From Embleya scabrispora (GTDB lineage Bacteria > Actinomycetota > Actinomycetes > Streptomycetales > Streptomycetaceae): a stretch of 64,000 bases of DNA. The notes beneath the pieces are model-generated. The model made no database searches. It was not told the origin of the DNA and saw nothing but the letters and a program-made list of their open reading frames with translations. Below, in pieces: positions 9,345 through 18,297 of this stretch (positions are counted from its first letter, which is position 1; the number at the start of each line of letters is the position of its first letter). The translations under genes were made by a program, and so were the position numbers. The DNA is taken from NCBI RefSeq assembly GCF_002024165.1, contig NZ_MWQN01000002.1, positions 682,001-746,000 of the forward strand. The letters run 5' to 3'.

Positions 9345-11342
9345 GTGTCCGTCCACATCCGCAGACAGCGGGCCACTCGGCACACCGCGGCCAGACGCCG
9401 CCTCGCCGTGTCGCTCGGCTCGGTCCTCGCCCTCGTCGCCGCGCTGTTCGGCGCGGTCCCGGCCGGCTCGACGCCCGCCGCCGCGACGCCGCTCGTGCAG
9501 GGCAGCGTCGCGCAGTACGGCGTCGCCACACAGCTCAACGTCCCCGTCACCATGGCCGACGGAACCGTGCTGCGGGCCGACGTCCGCACGCCCGCCGCCG
9601 CGGGCACCACCACCCCCGCCGCCGGATCGTTCCCGGTGCTGCTGATCCAGACCCCCTACGGCCGGGGCGGCGTCGAGGCCGAACTGTCCTGGTTCACCCA
9701 GCGCGGCTACATCACCGTCAGCGCCGACGTGCGCGGCACCGGCACCTCGGCCGGCTCCTGGTCGCCCTGGGCGCCGATCGAGGGCCAGGACGGCGCCGCA
9801 CTGGCGAACTGGGCCGCCGCGCTGCCGCACGCCGACGGCAAGGTCGGCCTCTACGGCGGCTCGTACGCCGGCATCAACCAGATCATGACCGCCGCCGCCG
9901 TCGGCCCGAACTCGCCGATCAAGGCGATCTTCCCGCTCGTGGCCGGCAACGACCTGTACCGCGAACTGGTCACCATGGGCGGCATCCCCGACTCCCAGTT
10001 CATGTCCTTCTGGCTCACCTACACCGGCATCTCGCACATGACCGCGCCGCTGGCCGAGGCACTGCGCGAGGGCTCGACCCAGAACATCCTGGACACCCTC
10101 ACCCTGGAGATCCAACACCTCGGCGGCGTCGCCCAATCCAACCTGCCCATCCTCACCGGCCTGCTCGGCGGCGGCGCGCAGGCCTACGACGGCACCTTCT
10201 GGCAGCAGCGGCGCCCCGCCGACATGCTGGCGAGCGTGGTCGCCAACGGCGTGCCCGCGTTCCTGGTCGGCGGCTGGTACGACCTGTTCCAGCGCGGCGC
10301 GTTGATGAACTACGCCGGACTGCAGAACGCGTGGGCCGGCCGCCCGGTCGGCGCGCCGATGACCGCCGACCAGCCGGTCACCGACCGCTACCAGCTCCTG
10401 ATGGGCCCCTGGTACCACGACCCGCGCCAGGACCCGACGCTCGACCTGCCCGCGCTGCACCTGCGCTGGTACGACAAGTGGCTCAAGGGCATCGACACCG
10501 GCATCACCGGCGCCGCGAACCCCAACCCGCTGCACGTCAAGGAACTGGGCACCAACCGCTGGCTTGACACCCGCGCCTACCCGTTCACCGGCGCCGACCC
10601 CACCCGCCTGTACCTGGACAAGGGCCGCACCGGCAGCGCCCCGGCCTCGGCCAACGACGGCGGGCTGAGCACGACCGCGCCCACCGCCAACGGCAGCGAG
10701 TGGATCAGCTGGACCGCCAACAACAGCCCGTGCACCCGCTCGACGGCGCAGTGGCTCGGCGGCTTCATCAAGGACCCGGCCTGCACCGACAGCAACACGG
10801 CACGGGAAACCGGGACCGGCTCGCTCGTCTACACCACGGCTCCGATGACCGAGACCAAGGTGCTGGCGGGCCCGATCGGCGCCACCCTGTACGCCCAGTC
10901 CAACACCCCCGAGACACACTGGGTGGTGACCGTCACCGACGTCGCCCCCGACGGCTCCTCGGTGCCGCTCAGCTCGGGCGCCCTGGCCGGCTCGCACCGC
11001 GCGATCGACCCGGCCAAGAGCTGGTACGCCCCGGACGGCAGCATGCTGATGCCGTACCACCCGTCGACCCAGGCGACCACCTCGTCCGTGCCGACGAACC
11101 AGGTCGTGCGCTACGACGTGGAGGTCTTCCCGACCTTCGCCTCGATTGCCCCCGGCCACCGGATCCGGGTGAACATCACCACCGCGGACACCCCGCACCT
11201 GTCCGCCACGCTGACCCAGACGCCGGGCTTGCTGGCCGGCATCTGGCAGCTCAAGTCCGGCCCCGCCAACCCGTCGTCGGTCACCATCCCGCTGGCGCCG
11301 GCCTCGGCGTTCGGCACGGCGTGCACGAGCGTGTGCCCGTAG
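9345..11342 (+). CDS. Secreted CocE/NonD-family hydrolase (S15 X-Pro peptidase-like)
   Basis: A 665-residue hydrolase. An Arg-rich N-terminus (RRRLAVSLG) and a hydrophobic stretch ending in PAAA form a signal peptide, so it should be exported. The core has TPYGRGG, DVRGTGTSAG and the nucleophile motif GGSYAG with Ser173, as in cocaine esterase and X-Pro dipeptidyl peptidases. The last 200 residues look like the jelly-roll PepX_C domain. I chose the GTG at 9345 because GGAGGT lies just upstream; a TTG 12 bp earlier would place that box inside the gene. It has its own terminator and stands alone. The family hydrolyses esters, amides or X-Pro peptides; which one applies is not visible. Confidence 0.87.
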   Translation: MSVHIRRQRATRHTAARRRLAVSLGSVLALVAALFGAVPAGSTPAAATPLVQGSVAQYGVATQLNVPVTMADGTVLRADVRTPAAAGTTTPAAGSFPVLLIQTPYGRGGVEAELSWFTQRGYITVSADVRGTGTSAGSWSPWAPIEGQDGAALANWAAALPHADGKVGLYGGSYAGINQIMTAAAVGPNSPIKAIFPLVAGNDLYRELVTMGGIPDSQFMSFWLTYTGISHMTAPLAEALREGSTQNILDTLTLEIQHLGGVAQSNLPILTGLLGGGAQAYDGTFWQQRRPADMLASVVANGVPAFLVGGWYDLFQRGALMNYAGLQNAWAGRPVGAPMTADQPVTDRYQLLMGPWYHDPRQDPTLDLPALHLRWYDKWLKGIDTGITGAANPNPLHVKELGTNRWLDTRAYPFTGADPTRLYLDKGRTGSAPASANDGGLSTTAPTANGSEWISWTANNSPCTRSTAQWLGGFIKDPACTDSNTARETGTGSLVYTTAPMTETKVLAGPIGATLYAQSNTPETHWVVTVTDVAPDGSSVPLSSGALAGSHRAIDPAKSWYAPDGSMLMPYHPSTQATTSSVPTNQVVRYDVEVFPTFASIAPGHRIRVNITTADTPHLSATLTQTPGLLAGIWQLKSGPANPSSVTIPLAPASAFGTACTSVCP

Positions 11343-11370
11343 CGGTGCCCGCTCGATGACGGCATGACCC

Positions 11371-11412
11371 ACACGCGCCCGGCCGGGGCAGGCTCCCCGA
11401 CCGGGCGCGTGT
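11371..11412. terminator. Hairpin terminator of the secreted hydrolase
   Basis: ACACGCGCCCGG pairs with CCGGGCGCGTGT (12 bp), with a further GGGG/CCCC pairing inside, 28 bp after the stop. Confidence 0.8.
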
Positions 11413-11505
11413 CCGTGTGCCCACCGCGCGACCGCGCCGCGCCGACCGGCGCCGTCCGCGACCTCCGGTCGGCGGGTGGGTTCGTGGCTCTGGGATCCTG
11501 GGCGG

Positions 11506-14500
11506 ATGCGCGTGGCACTGCTCGGGACGGTCCGGGCCCAGGGGGACGACGGGACGCCGATCGAGATCGGGGGCGTGCGGCTGCGCATGTTGCTGGCCCG
11601 GCTCGCGCTGGACGCCGGACACGTGGTGTCGGTCGACACGATCGTGGACGGGCTGTGGGGCACCGAACCCCTGGCGGACGCCGGCAACGCGGTCCAGACG
11701 CTGGTGTCGCGGCTGCGCAAGGTATTGCGGGCGGCCGGGGTGTCGGTGGACCTGGTCGGCGGCGGCTACCGGCTCGCGCTGCGCCCCGCGGACGTGGACG
11801 TGCGCCGCTTCGAGGAACTGGCCGCGCGCGGCCGACGGGAGCTGGCGGCGGACCGCCCGGCCGAGGCGGCCTCCGTGCTGGCCGAGGCGCTGGCCCTGTG
11901 GGAGGGGCCGGCGCTGGGCGACCTGGCCGACGCGCCGTTCGCCCGCCCGGTCGCCGCCCGCCTGGACGGGCTGCGCGTGGACGCCGCCGAGGACCGGTTC
12001 GAGGCGCACCTGCGGCTGGGCCGGCACGCCGAGGTACTGGCCGACCTGGAAGCGGCCTGTGCCGCACACCCGTTGCGTGAGCGCAGTGCGGCGATGCGGA
12101 TGCGCGCGCTGTACGCGGCGGGCCGCCAGGCCGAGGCGTTGACCGTTTTCGAGGAGGTGCGCGGCCGGCTGGCCGGGGAACTGGGCGTGGATCCCTCGCC
12201 CGAACTGCGCGAGACCCATCTCGCGGTGCTGCGCGGCGAGTTGGCGCGCCCCGCCGCCGCGCGTCCCGAGCCGGTCGCGGATCACCTGCCGACCCGGTTG
12301 ACCGGCTTCTTCGGCCGCGACGCGGAACTCGGGCTGCTCGCCGAGCTGATGGCCGGCTCCCGCCTGGTCACCCTGGTCGGCGCCGGCGGCGCGGGCAAGA
12401 CCAGGTTGTCCGTGGAGGCGGCGACCCGGCATCCGGCCCACGGGCGCGGCCGGGTCTGGTTCGTACCGCTCGCCGGCGTGGGCGGCGCCGACGGCGTGCT
12501 CGACGCGGTGACGACCGCGCTCGGCTCCTGGGACCTGCGCTCCTCCGACGCCCGCCCGCGCCGGACCGGGTCACCGCTGGAGCGGGTTGCCGAACTGCTC
12601 GATGTGGGCGAGGCCGTACTGGTCCTGGACAACTGCGAGCACCTGCTCGACGCGGCGGCGGAGCTGGCCTACGGCCTGCTCGACCGGTTGCCGCGACTGA
12701 CCGTGCTCGCCACCAGCCGCGAGCCGCTGGGCATCACCGGCGAGGCGCTGTGCCGGGTCGGGCCGCTGCCGGTCCCGGTGCCGATCCCCGAGCACGGCGC
12801 CGCGCCGGACCCGGACACGGTCGCGCAGGCCGCGTCGGTGCGGCTGTTCCTGGACCGGGCCGCCGCCGTGCGGCCGGGCTTTCGGCTGGACGCGGCCACG
12901 ATCGGCCCGGTGGTGGAGATCTGCCGGCGCCTCGACGGGATGCCGCTGGCCCTGGAGTTGGCCGCCGCCCGGCTGCGGGCGATGAGCGTGGAGCAGATCG
13001 CCCGACGGCTCGACGACCGGTTCCGGCTGCTGAACGCGGGCAGTCGGGCCGAGGCGCCGCGGATGCGCACGCTGCACGCGGTGGTGGAGTGGAGCTGGGA
13101 CCTGCTCGCCGAACCGGAGCGGATGCTCGCCCGCCGATTGTCGGTCTTCCCCGGCGGCGCGACCGTGGACGCGCTCGAAGCGGTGTGCTCGGACGGGGGG
13201 TTGGCCGCGGACGACGTGTTCTACGTGCTCGGCTCGCTGGTGGAGAAGTCGATCGTGGACGCGGTCGGCGACGGCGAACCGCGCTACCGGATGTTGGAGA
13301 CGGTACGCGCCTACGCGGCGGAGCAGTTGGACCGCGCCGGCGAACGCGCCGAGTTCGCGGGCCGGTTCGAGCGCTGGTGCCTGGACCTGGCGGAGCGGCA
13401 CGACCCGCTCCTGCGCACCGCCGCGCAGTTGGCGGCGCTGGCGACCCTGGACGCCGAGTACGCCAACCTGATGGCCGCGCTGCGCGCCATGCTGGACGCC
13501 GGCGCGGCCGAGCCCGCCGCCCGATTCGCCGCCGCGCTGTTCTGGTACTGGGGCATTCGCGGGATCGGCGCGCCGTTCGAGACGATCGTGCCGGAGGTGC
13601 TGGGCTTCGGCGACGCGCTGCCCGAGGCCGCGCGGGCCGCGTTCGGCGCGATGCACGTGCTGGCCGCGATCACCGTGCCCCGGCTCGCGGACAGCGAGGA
13701 GTTGCGCGCCGCGCTCGCCGAGTGTGCCCGGACGGACGTGGTCGCGCGCTATCCGGCACTCGCCGTCGGCCTGCCGCTGGCCGCCTTCCTGTCCGGGAAC
13801 GCCGAGATCGGCGAACGCGAACTGGCCCGGATGTCGAACGGGCCCGACCCGTGGGCGCGGGCATGCGCGCACTGGGCACTGGACTTCGTGTGCAGCGACC
13901 GCGGCGACTGGACCTCCGGCGCGTTGGCACGAGCCGAGGCGCTGCGCGGATTCCGGGCGCTGGGCGAGCGGTGGGGCCTGGCGTCGGTGTCGATGGCCGT
14001 CGGCTCGCACCACTCGATCCGCGGCGAACACGCGGCGGCCGTCGCCGCCTTCGAGGAGGCGGTGGCGCTCATGGCCGAACTCGGCTCCGAAGACGACCTG
14101 GCCATGTACCGGGGCATGCTCGCGGCGGAGCGTATGCGTGCCGGCGACCTGGCGGGCGCGGAGCGCGAATTGCATGGCGCCGAGGCGCGGGCGCGGGAGC
14201 GCGGCCACCGGCACCTGGAGTTGACCGTGCTCTCCGGCCGCGCCGAACTGCACCGCCGGAGGGGCGATTTCGCGGCGGCCGAGGCGGCGCTCGACCGGCT
14301 GGACGTCCTTGCCGAGAGCCTGTCGCTGCCCGCCGAGCTGGTCGGTGACCTGGTCGCCAAGGGCCGCGTGGCCACCCTCCTGGCCCGGGCCGCGAACGGC
14401 GGGGGCGACGATGTGTCCGGGCGGGTCCGGGAGTTGCTGGCGACCGGCTCGGCCGGCGCGATCCGGCGACGCGATTTCGCCGACGCCGCGCCGGCGGCGG

Positions 14501-14769
14501 AACTGCTCGCCGCGCTGTTGGAGGCGACGGGCCACCCGGTCGACGCGGCCGAGGTGCTGGGCCTGGGCACGGCGCTGCGCGGGATCTTCGACGCGGGCAG
14601 CCCGGATCTGCGCGCCCTGGTCGACCGACTCGTCGCGGTCCTGGGCGAGGACGGCCACCGGGCGGCCTACGACCGGGGCGCGACGTTGTCCCGGAACGCG
14701 GCGGCGACCGCGCTGACCGCCCGGCTCACCCTCGATGCCCGTGCCGACGCGGCGCCGAACTCAGCCTAA
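11506..14769 (+). CDS. SARP/AfsR-like transcriptional regulator (BTAD, NB-ARC, TPR)
   Basis: A 1087-residue large regulator. Residues 1-90 are an OmpR-type winged helix (DGLWGTEPLADAGNAVQTLV). About 95-245 is the bacterial transcriptional activation domain, rich in LRERSAAMRMRALY-type helices. A STAND/NB-ARC ATPase follows with P-loop VGAGGAGKT near residue 292, Walker B VLVLDNCEH, and GMPLALELAAARL. The C-terminal 400 residues are Ala/Leu-rich TPR-like helices. Such proteins activate secondary-metabolite or morphogenetic genes after nucleotide binding. The ATG at 11506 gives the standard family N-terminus MRVALLG. No biosynthetic cluster lies beside it, so its target is probably elsewhere. 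Its last 4 bases overlap the convergent VOC gene. Confidence 0.9.
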   Translation: MRVALLGTVRAQGDDGTPIEIGGVRLRMLLARLALDAGHVVSVDTIVDGLWGTEPLADAGNAVQTLVSRLRKVLRAAGVSVDLVGGGYRLALRPADVDVRRFEELAARGRRELAADRPAEAASVLAEALALWEGPALGDLADAPFARPVAARLDGLRVDAAEDRFEAHLRLGRHAEVLADLEAACAAHPLRERSAAMRMRALYAAGRQAEALTVFEEVRGRLAGELGVDPSPELRETHLAVLRGELARPAAARPEPVADHLPTRLTGFFGRDAELGLLAELMAGSRLVTLVGAGGAGKTRLSVEAATRHPAHGRGRVWFVPLAGVGGADGVLDAVTTALGSWDLRSSDARPRRTGSPLERVAELLDVGEAVLVLDNCEHLLDAAAELAYGLLDRLPRLTVLATSREPLGITGEALCRVGPLPVPVPIPEHGAAPDPDTVAQAASVRLFLDRAAAVRPGFRLDAATIGPVVEICRRLDGMPLALELAAARLRAMSVEQIARRLDDRFRLLNAGSRAEAPRMRTLHAVVEWSWDLLAEPERMLARRLSVFPGGATVDALEAVCSDGGLAADDVFYVLGSLVEKSIVDAVGDGEPRYRMLETVRAYAAEQLDRAGERAEFAGRFERWCLDLAERHDPLLRTAAQLAALATLDAEYANLMAALRAMLDAGAAEPAARFAAALFWYWGIRGIGAPFETIVPEVLGFGDALPEAARAAFGAMHVLAAITVPRLADSEELRAALAECARTDVVARYPALAVGLPLAAFLSGNAEIGERELARMSNGPDPWARACAHWALDFVCSDRGDWTSGALARAEALRGFRALGERWGLASVSMAVGSHHSIRGEHAAAVAAFEEAVALMAELGSEDDLAMYRGMLAAERMRAGDLAGAERELHGAEARARERGHRHLELTVLSGRAELHRRRGDFAAAEAALDRLDVLAESLSLPAELVGDLVAKGRVATLLARAANGGGDDVSGRVRELLATGSAGAIRRRDFADAAPAAELLAALLEATGHPVDAAEVLGLGTALRGIFDAGSPDLRALVDRLVAVLGEDGHRAAYDRGATLSRNAAATALTARLTLDARADAAPNSA

Positions 14770-15176
14770 TAGACCTGGAGTTCGAGGAGGTTGCCGTCCG
14801 GGTCGCGGACGTGGGCGCTGTGCAGGGTGGGGCCCCAGGCCGGGCGGTGGGTGGGCGGTGTGACGGGCCGGGCGCCGTGCGCCAGGCACAGGGCGTAGCC
14901 CGCGTCCAGGTCCGCGACTCGGCTGACCAGCATGGTGCGGTCCCGGGTCGCGCCCGGCGCGGCGGCCGGCAGGTCCTCGGTGTCGACCACTGAGGCGAGC
15001 ATCGCCCGGTCGAACAGGGCGAGCGCACCCTCGGTGCCCACGTCCCAGCTCGCGTACGGGCCGTTCTCGTCGCCCCTGGCCCGGGTGGCGCCGATCAGCG
15101 CGGGCAGCACCGCGTCGTAGAAGCGGAAACACTCGGTGAATCGGTCGACGAGCAGGCGTGGGTGGAGGGCGTCCAT
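14766..15176 (-). CDS. VOC-family (glyoxalase/dioxygenase fold) protein
   Basis: A 136-residue vicinal-oxygen-chelate protein. It starts with the typical LLVDRFTECFRFYDAVL and ends with HVRDPDGNLLELQVY, the conserved DPDGN.hE tail that holds the metal-binding Glu. It is divergent from a MarR regulator, with a palindrome between them, so it is probably that regulator's target. Substrates in this fold range from glyoxal adducts to antibiotics (bleomycin, fosfomycin), and nothing here chooses among them. Confidence 0.87.
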   Translation of the reverse strand: MDALHPRLLVDRFTECFRFYDAVLPALIGATRARGDENGPYASWDVGTEGALALFDRAMLASVVDTEDLPAAAPGATRDRTMLVSRVADLDAGYALCLAHGARPVTPPTHRPAWGPTLHSAHVRDPDGNLLELQVY

Positions 15177-15199
15177 CGAAACTCCTGTTCATAGGTGTG

Positions 15200-15226
15200 C
15201 ACCAATGATTGGTGTGACCCTACAAT
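15200..15226. promoter_or_regulatory. MarR operator and leaderless marR promoter
   Basis: CACCAAT-G-ATTGGTG (15200-15214) is a perfect 7-1-7 palindrome midway between the divergent VOC and MarR genes. A TACAAT -10 box follows at 15221-15226. Seven bases later is the MarR ATG at 15233, so the marR transcript is likely leaderless. The palindrome lies just upstream of that -10, as expected for autorepression. Confidence 0.75.
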
Positions 15227-15232
15227 AACGTC

Positions 15233-15676
15233 ATGGACGAGACCACGCCCCCGACGCTGACCGCGCTCAGCACCTACCTGCTGTCCCGTGTCGGCAAGGC
15301 GGCCCGGAATCGGCTCGGCGAGCAACTGGCGCTGCGGGGACTGCGGTTGTGGCACACGGCGGTGCTCGCCGCCCTGGCCGACTTCGGCGCGCACGCCCAG
15401 CGCGACCTCGCCGCACGCCTCGGCATCCATGCCAGCGATGTGGTCAAGGTGCTCGACGAACTGACCGCCGCCGGCTGGGTGGAGCGCACCCGTGATGCGG
15501 CCGACCGCCGCCGGGTGCGGGTCACGCTCACCCCGGCCGGGCGTGCCGCGCTGGCCGAGCAGGAGGCGGCGGCGCGCGCCGTACAGGAGGAGATCCTGAC
15601 CCCGCTGAACGCCGAGGAACGTGTGCTCCTGCACGACTTCCTGCTCCGGATGCACCACGAACTGCCGCTTCGCTGA
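15233..15676 (+). CDS. MarR-family transcriptional regulator
   Basis: A 147-residue winged-helix repressor. Helices in LGIHASDVVKVLDELTAAGWVERTRDAADRRRVRVTLTPAG give the typical MarR recognition helix and the DRR wing, with dimer helices at both ends. It probably represses itself and the divergent VOC gene through the palindrome at 15200-15214. The ATG is at the predicted transcription start. Confidence 0.92.
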   Translation: MDETTPPTLTALSTYLLSRVGKAARNRLGEQLALRGLRLWHTAVLAALADFGAHAQRDLAARLGIHASDVVKVLDELTAAGWVERTRDAADRRRVRVTLTPAGRAALAEQEAAARAVQEEILTPLNAEERVLLHDFLLRMHHELPLR

Positions 15677-15810
15677 TCCGAAACCGGGCGGCGCCCGCGC
15701 TCCGAGGCGCCGATTTGGCCTGCGGATTCAAAGTGTGTTCGAGTATCCGGGGACGGGCATGATCCGGTGCGGCGGCCGGACGAAGATCACGCGATCGGAG
15801 AGGAACACCA

Positions 15811-16413
15811 GTGAGCGATCGCGGGATCCGGGAGTACGGCCTCGACGGGGAGTTGGCACGTGTCGCGGGTGTCGAGGTCCGACTCGTCGTGGACGGCTTC
15901 GCGGCCTGGGGCCTGGAGTGGGTCGACGGGCCCACGGTCGACCGGATGCGCGCCCACGTGGCCGCCGTACGGGCCGGTCGGCGGGGCATCGCGCCGCCCG
16001 AACACCGGCTCGACTACCGACGCCGGCAGAGCCCGCGCGCGTGGGCCGCGCGGGCCGTCGCCGCGATGCGGGACGTGAGTTCGGTCCGGGCGGTGGCCGC
16101 CGGCGCGGCGCTGCGGCGCAACCACCCGGCGGGCCGAAACCGACGCCCCGGCGCGCTCCGGCCGGAGGACCACGCGCTGCTCGACCTGGTGCAGCGGCTG
16201 TACGAGGGCAGCGCCGACCCGGAGCGGGCCGACCGGCCGGAGGACGAGCCGCTGATACGGCGGCTGCTGGCCGAGGGCAACCAGTCCAGGGAGGCGATGT
16301 GCCGCATCCTCAACGACGCCGACCCCGACCTGGGCCTCGGCGCCGAGGACCTGCGCCGCACCGAGGCCGGGGGGCCGATCCTGCGCCTGGTGTCGGGGGA
16401 CTCGGGCCGCTGA
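15811..16413 (+). CDS. Hypothetical protein
   Basis: A 200-residue Arg- and Ala-rich soluble protein with no family I recognise. The GTG start is preceded by GGAGAGGA. There is no signal peptide or membrane segment. The C-terminal half is mostly acidic helices (LLAEGNQSREAMCRILNDADPDL) and the middle is a basic patch. It is monocistronic and convergent with the aminotransferase at 16445. The codon use looks coding, but the function is unknown. Confidence 0.7.
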   Translation: MSDRGIREYGLDGELARVAGVEVRLVVDGFAAWGLEWVDGPTVDRMRAHVAAVRAGRRGIAPPEHRLDYRRRQSPRAWAARAVAAMRDVSSVRAVAAGAALRRNHPAGRNRRPGALRPEDHALLDLVQRLYEGSADPERADRPEDEPLIRRLLAEGNQSREAMCRILNDADPDLGLGAEDLRRTEAGGPILRLVSGDSGR

Positions 16414-16444
16414 GGAGCACAGCGGCCGTGCGTGCCGCGCGCGC

Positions 16445-17611
16445 TCAGCCGAACGCCGCCACGAACCGTGTGCGCAGGTCGTCCAGCCGCTCGACGGGCT
16501 CGTTGGCGAAGACCAGGCGCAGATACGTGTCGCCCGCCGGGCCCCACCCGTTCATCGGTGTGGCCGCGACCCGGCCGAGTCGGAACAGCCGTTCGGCGGC
16601 GACCTCGGGCGGCAGGCCCATCGCGACCGTGTCGATCAGCAGCGACCAGCCGCCGTGCGGGCGGATGCACGGGTAGTCGGCGAGCCGGTCGAGGATCCGC
16701 TCGCAGCGGCCCTGCCAGATCGCGGTCGCGGCGGCGACGTCGGCGTCGGCGTCCGGTGCGGACAGCGCGGCGGCGACCGCCTCCTGCGCGATGCCGACCG
16801 GGCAGACCACATTGCTCAGGCCGACGAGTTTGACGTCGGCCATCAATTCGGCGGGGCCGACCACCCAGCCGACCCGCCAGCCGATCATCCGCAGTTCCTT
16901 GGCGGCCGAGCCGCAGGTGACGGTGCGGTGGGCCAGGCCCGGGTGCGCGGCGGGGTGGTCGGGGCCCTTGCCGTCGAAGCGGATGCGCTCCATCGCCGCG
17001 TCGTGGATCACCCAGCAGTCGTGCGCGGCGACCGCCCGGGCCAGCGCGTCCCAGTGGCTGCCGTCGAGCAGCGCGCCGGTGGGCATCGCCGGCGCCATCA
17101 CCAGCACGGCGGCGGTGTTCGGGCCGACGGCGGCCGCGAGTTCGTCCGGGTCGGTGTGCCAGCCGGCCGCGCTCGGCCTGCACGGCACGTGGCGCGGGAC
17201 GCCCCCGGCGAGGCGGATCCGGTTGACCAGGCCGGCGTAGATCGGGTCGGCGATCACCACCTCGCGTCCGGGTTCGACGGTGGCGAGCAGCACGTCGAGC
17301 ACGCCGTTGAGGCCGCCGGCCGCGTTGACCACCTCGGTGTCCGGGTCGTACGCGCGCCCCGCGATCCGGCCCACGTGCGCGGCGACGGCCGCACGAAGCC
17401 GGGCCGAGCCGTGGAACGGCAGGTAGCTGTTGGCGTCGTCGTCGTCGATCGCGCACCTGGTGGCGGCCAGTGCCACGGCCGGCGGGCGGATGTCGGTGTC
17501 CAGGTTCTCCAGGCGCAACAACTGCGGGTCGTGCGCGGCGTCGGCGGCGTCGCCGACCTTGTCCACGCCGATGCCCGGGATGTGCCGGAGGCGGGTTACC
17601 CGAGTGACCAT
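16445..17611 (-). CDS. PLP-dependent aminotransferase, class I/II
   Basis: A 388-residue fold-type I aminotransferase. The PLP lysine is Lys238 in CGSAAKELRMIGWRVGW. The usual NPxNPTG turn is altered to APAMPTG, and DDANSYLPFHGSARLR matches the N-terminal part. A late YLRLVFAN probably supplies the carboxylate-binding Arg. The ATG at 17611 follows GAGGGAG. It is divergent from an XRE-cupin regulator (start 17718), a common arrangement in which the cupin senses the substrate or product of the aminotransferase. The amino donor is not identifiable. Confidence 0.9.
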   Translation of the reverse strand: MVTRVTRLRHIPGIGVDKVGDAADAAHDPQLLRLENLDTDIRPPAVALAATRCAIDDDDANSYLPFHGSARLRAAVAAHVGRIAGRAYDPDTEVVNAAGGLNGVLDVLLATVEPGREVVIADPIYAGLVNRIRLAGGVPRHVPCRPSAAGWHTDPDELAAAVGPNTAAVLVMAPAMPTGALLDGSHWDALARAVAAHDCWVIHDAAMERIRFDGKGPDHPAAHPGLAHRTVTCGSAAKELRMIGWRVGWVVGPAELMADVKLVGLSNVVCPVGIAQEAVAAALSAPDADADVAAATAIWQGRCERILDRLADYPCIRPHGGWSLLIDTVAMGLPPEVAAERLFRLGRVAATPMNGWGPAGDTYLRLVFANEPVERLDDLRTRFVAAFG

Positions 17612-17642
17612 GATCCCGATCTCCCTCGAACGTGCCGGTAAA

Positions 17643-17665
17643 CTGGTACGTCGGTCCAGCATAAT
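17643..17665 (+). promoter_or_regulatory. Promoter/operator between aminotransferase and XRE regulator
   Basis: CATAAT at 17660-17665 is a good -10 for the rightward regulator gene. CTGG...CCAG (17643-17659) is an imperfect dyad abutting it. This is the only clear symmetry in the 106-bp divergent spacer. Confidence 0.4.
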
Positions 17666-17717
17666 GAACGACCCGATCACCGCAAGGGAAACCACACGAC
17701 CACCGCAGGGGAACCGC

Positions 17718-18254
17718 GTGACCATCGCCCGCGACATCGGCAACAACATCCGCGTCCTCCGCGAGGCGGCCGGCCACTCGCTCGCCGACCTCGCCGCGAG
17801 CGCCGGGCTGAGCAAGACCACGCTGCACGGCATCGAACAGGGCGAGGCCAATCCGACGCTCAGCACCCTGTGGGCGCTCGCCGCCGCGCTGGACGTGCCG
17901 TTGGGCGGCCTGCTCGACGGCGGCGCGTCGGTCGTCACGGTGGTCCGGGCCGACCGGGGCCCGAGGGTGCGCGGCGACGCGGTCCGGGCCCGCCTGCTGC
18001 ACCGGGTGCACGTGCGCGGCTGGGTCGAACTGTACGAACTCGACGTGGACACCGCCGAACAGGTGTCCGACCCGCATCGGCCCGGCGTGGAGGAGTGCCT
18101 GCTGGTCACCGAGGGTCGGGTGGAGACCGGACCGGCCGCCGATCCCAGGGAGTTGGCGGCGGGCGACTCGATCCGCTTCGACGCGGCCCGGCCGCACGTG
18201 TACCGGGGGCTGGACGAGCACAACCGGGCGGTGCTGCTGATGGTGCATCACTGA
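17718..18254 (+). CDS. XRE-family regulator with C-terminal cupin
   Basis: A 178-residue regulator. An N-terminal HTH_3 domain (IRVLREAAGHSLADLAASAG, then LSKTTLHGIEQGEANPTLSTL) is followed by a cupin_2 barrel with VEECLLVTEGRVETGP and FDAARPHVY. The GTG at 17718 follows AGGGGAA and gives the family-standard N-terminus. An ATG at 17664 is in frame but overlaps the probable -10. It should control itself and the divergent aminotransferase. The cupin likely binds a small ligand. Confidence 0.88.
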   Translation: MTIARDIGNNIRVLREAAGHSLADLAASAGLSKTTLHGIEQGEANPTLSTLWALAAALDVPLGGLLDGGASVVTVVRADRGPRVRGDAVRARLLHRVHVRGWVELYELDVDTAEQVSDPHRPGVEECLLVTEGRVETGPAADPRELAAGDSIRFDAARPHVYRGLDEHNRAVLLMVHH

Positions 18255-18297
18255 GCCCGGGGCCGCTGCCGCCGGATGTGGGCAGGGTCACCGTACT

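Noticed and set aside
2849-11720. Very long open frames antisense to the transporter operon and beyond
   Set aside because: They are mirror frames of high-GC genes: Arg/His/Gly-rich, with no domains or ribosome binding sites.
16014-18223. Possible upstream extension or fusion of the aminotransferase
   Set aside because: The extension crosses the divergent XRE gene and has no conserved content; ATG 17611 gives the normal family start.
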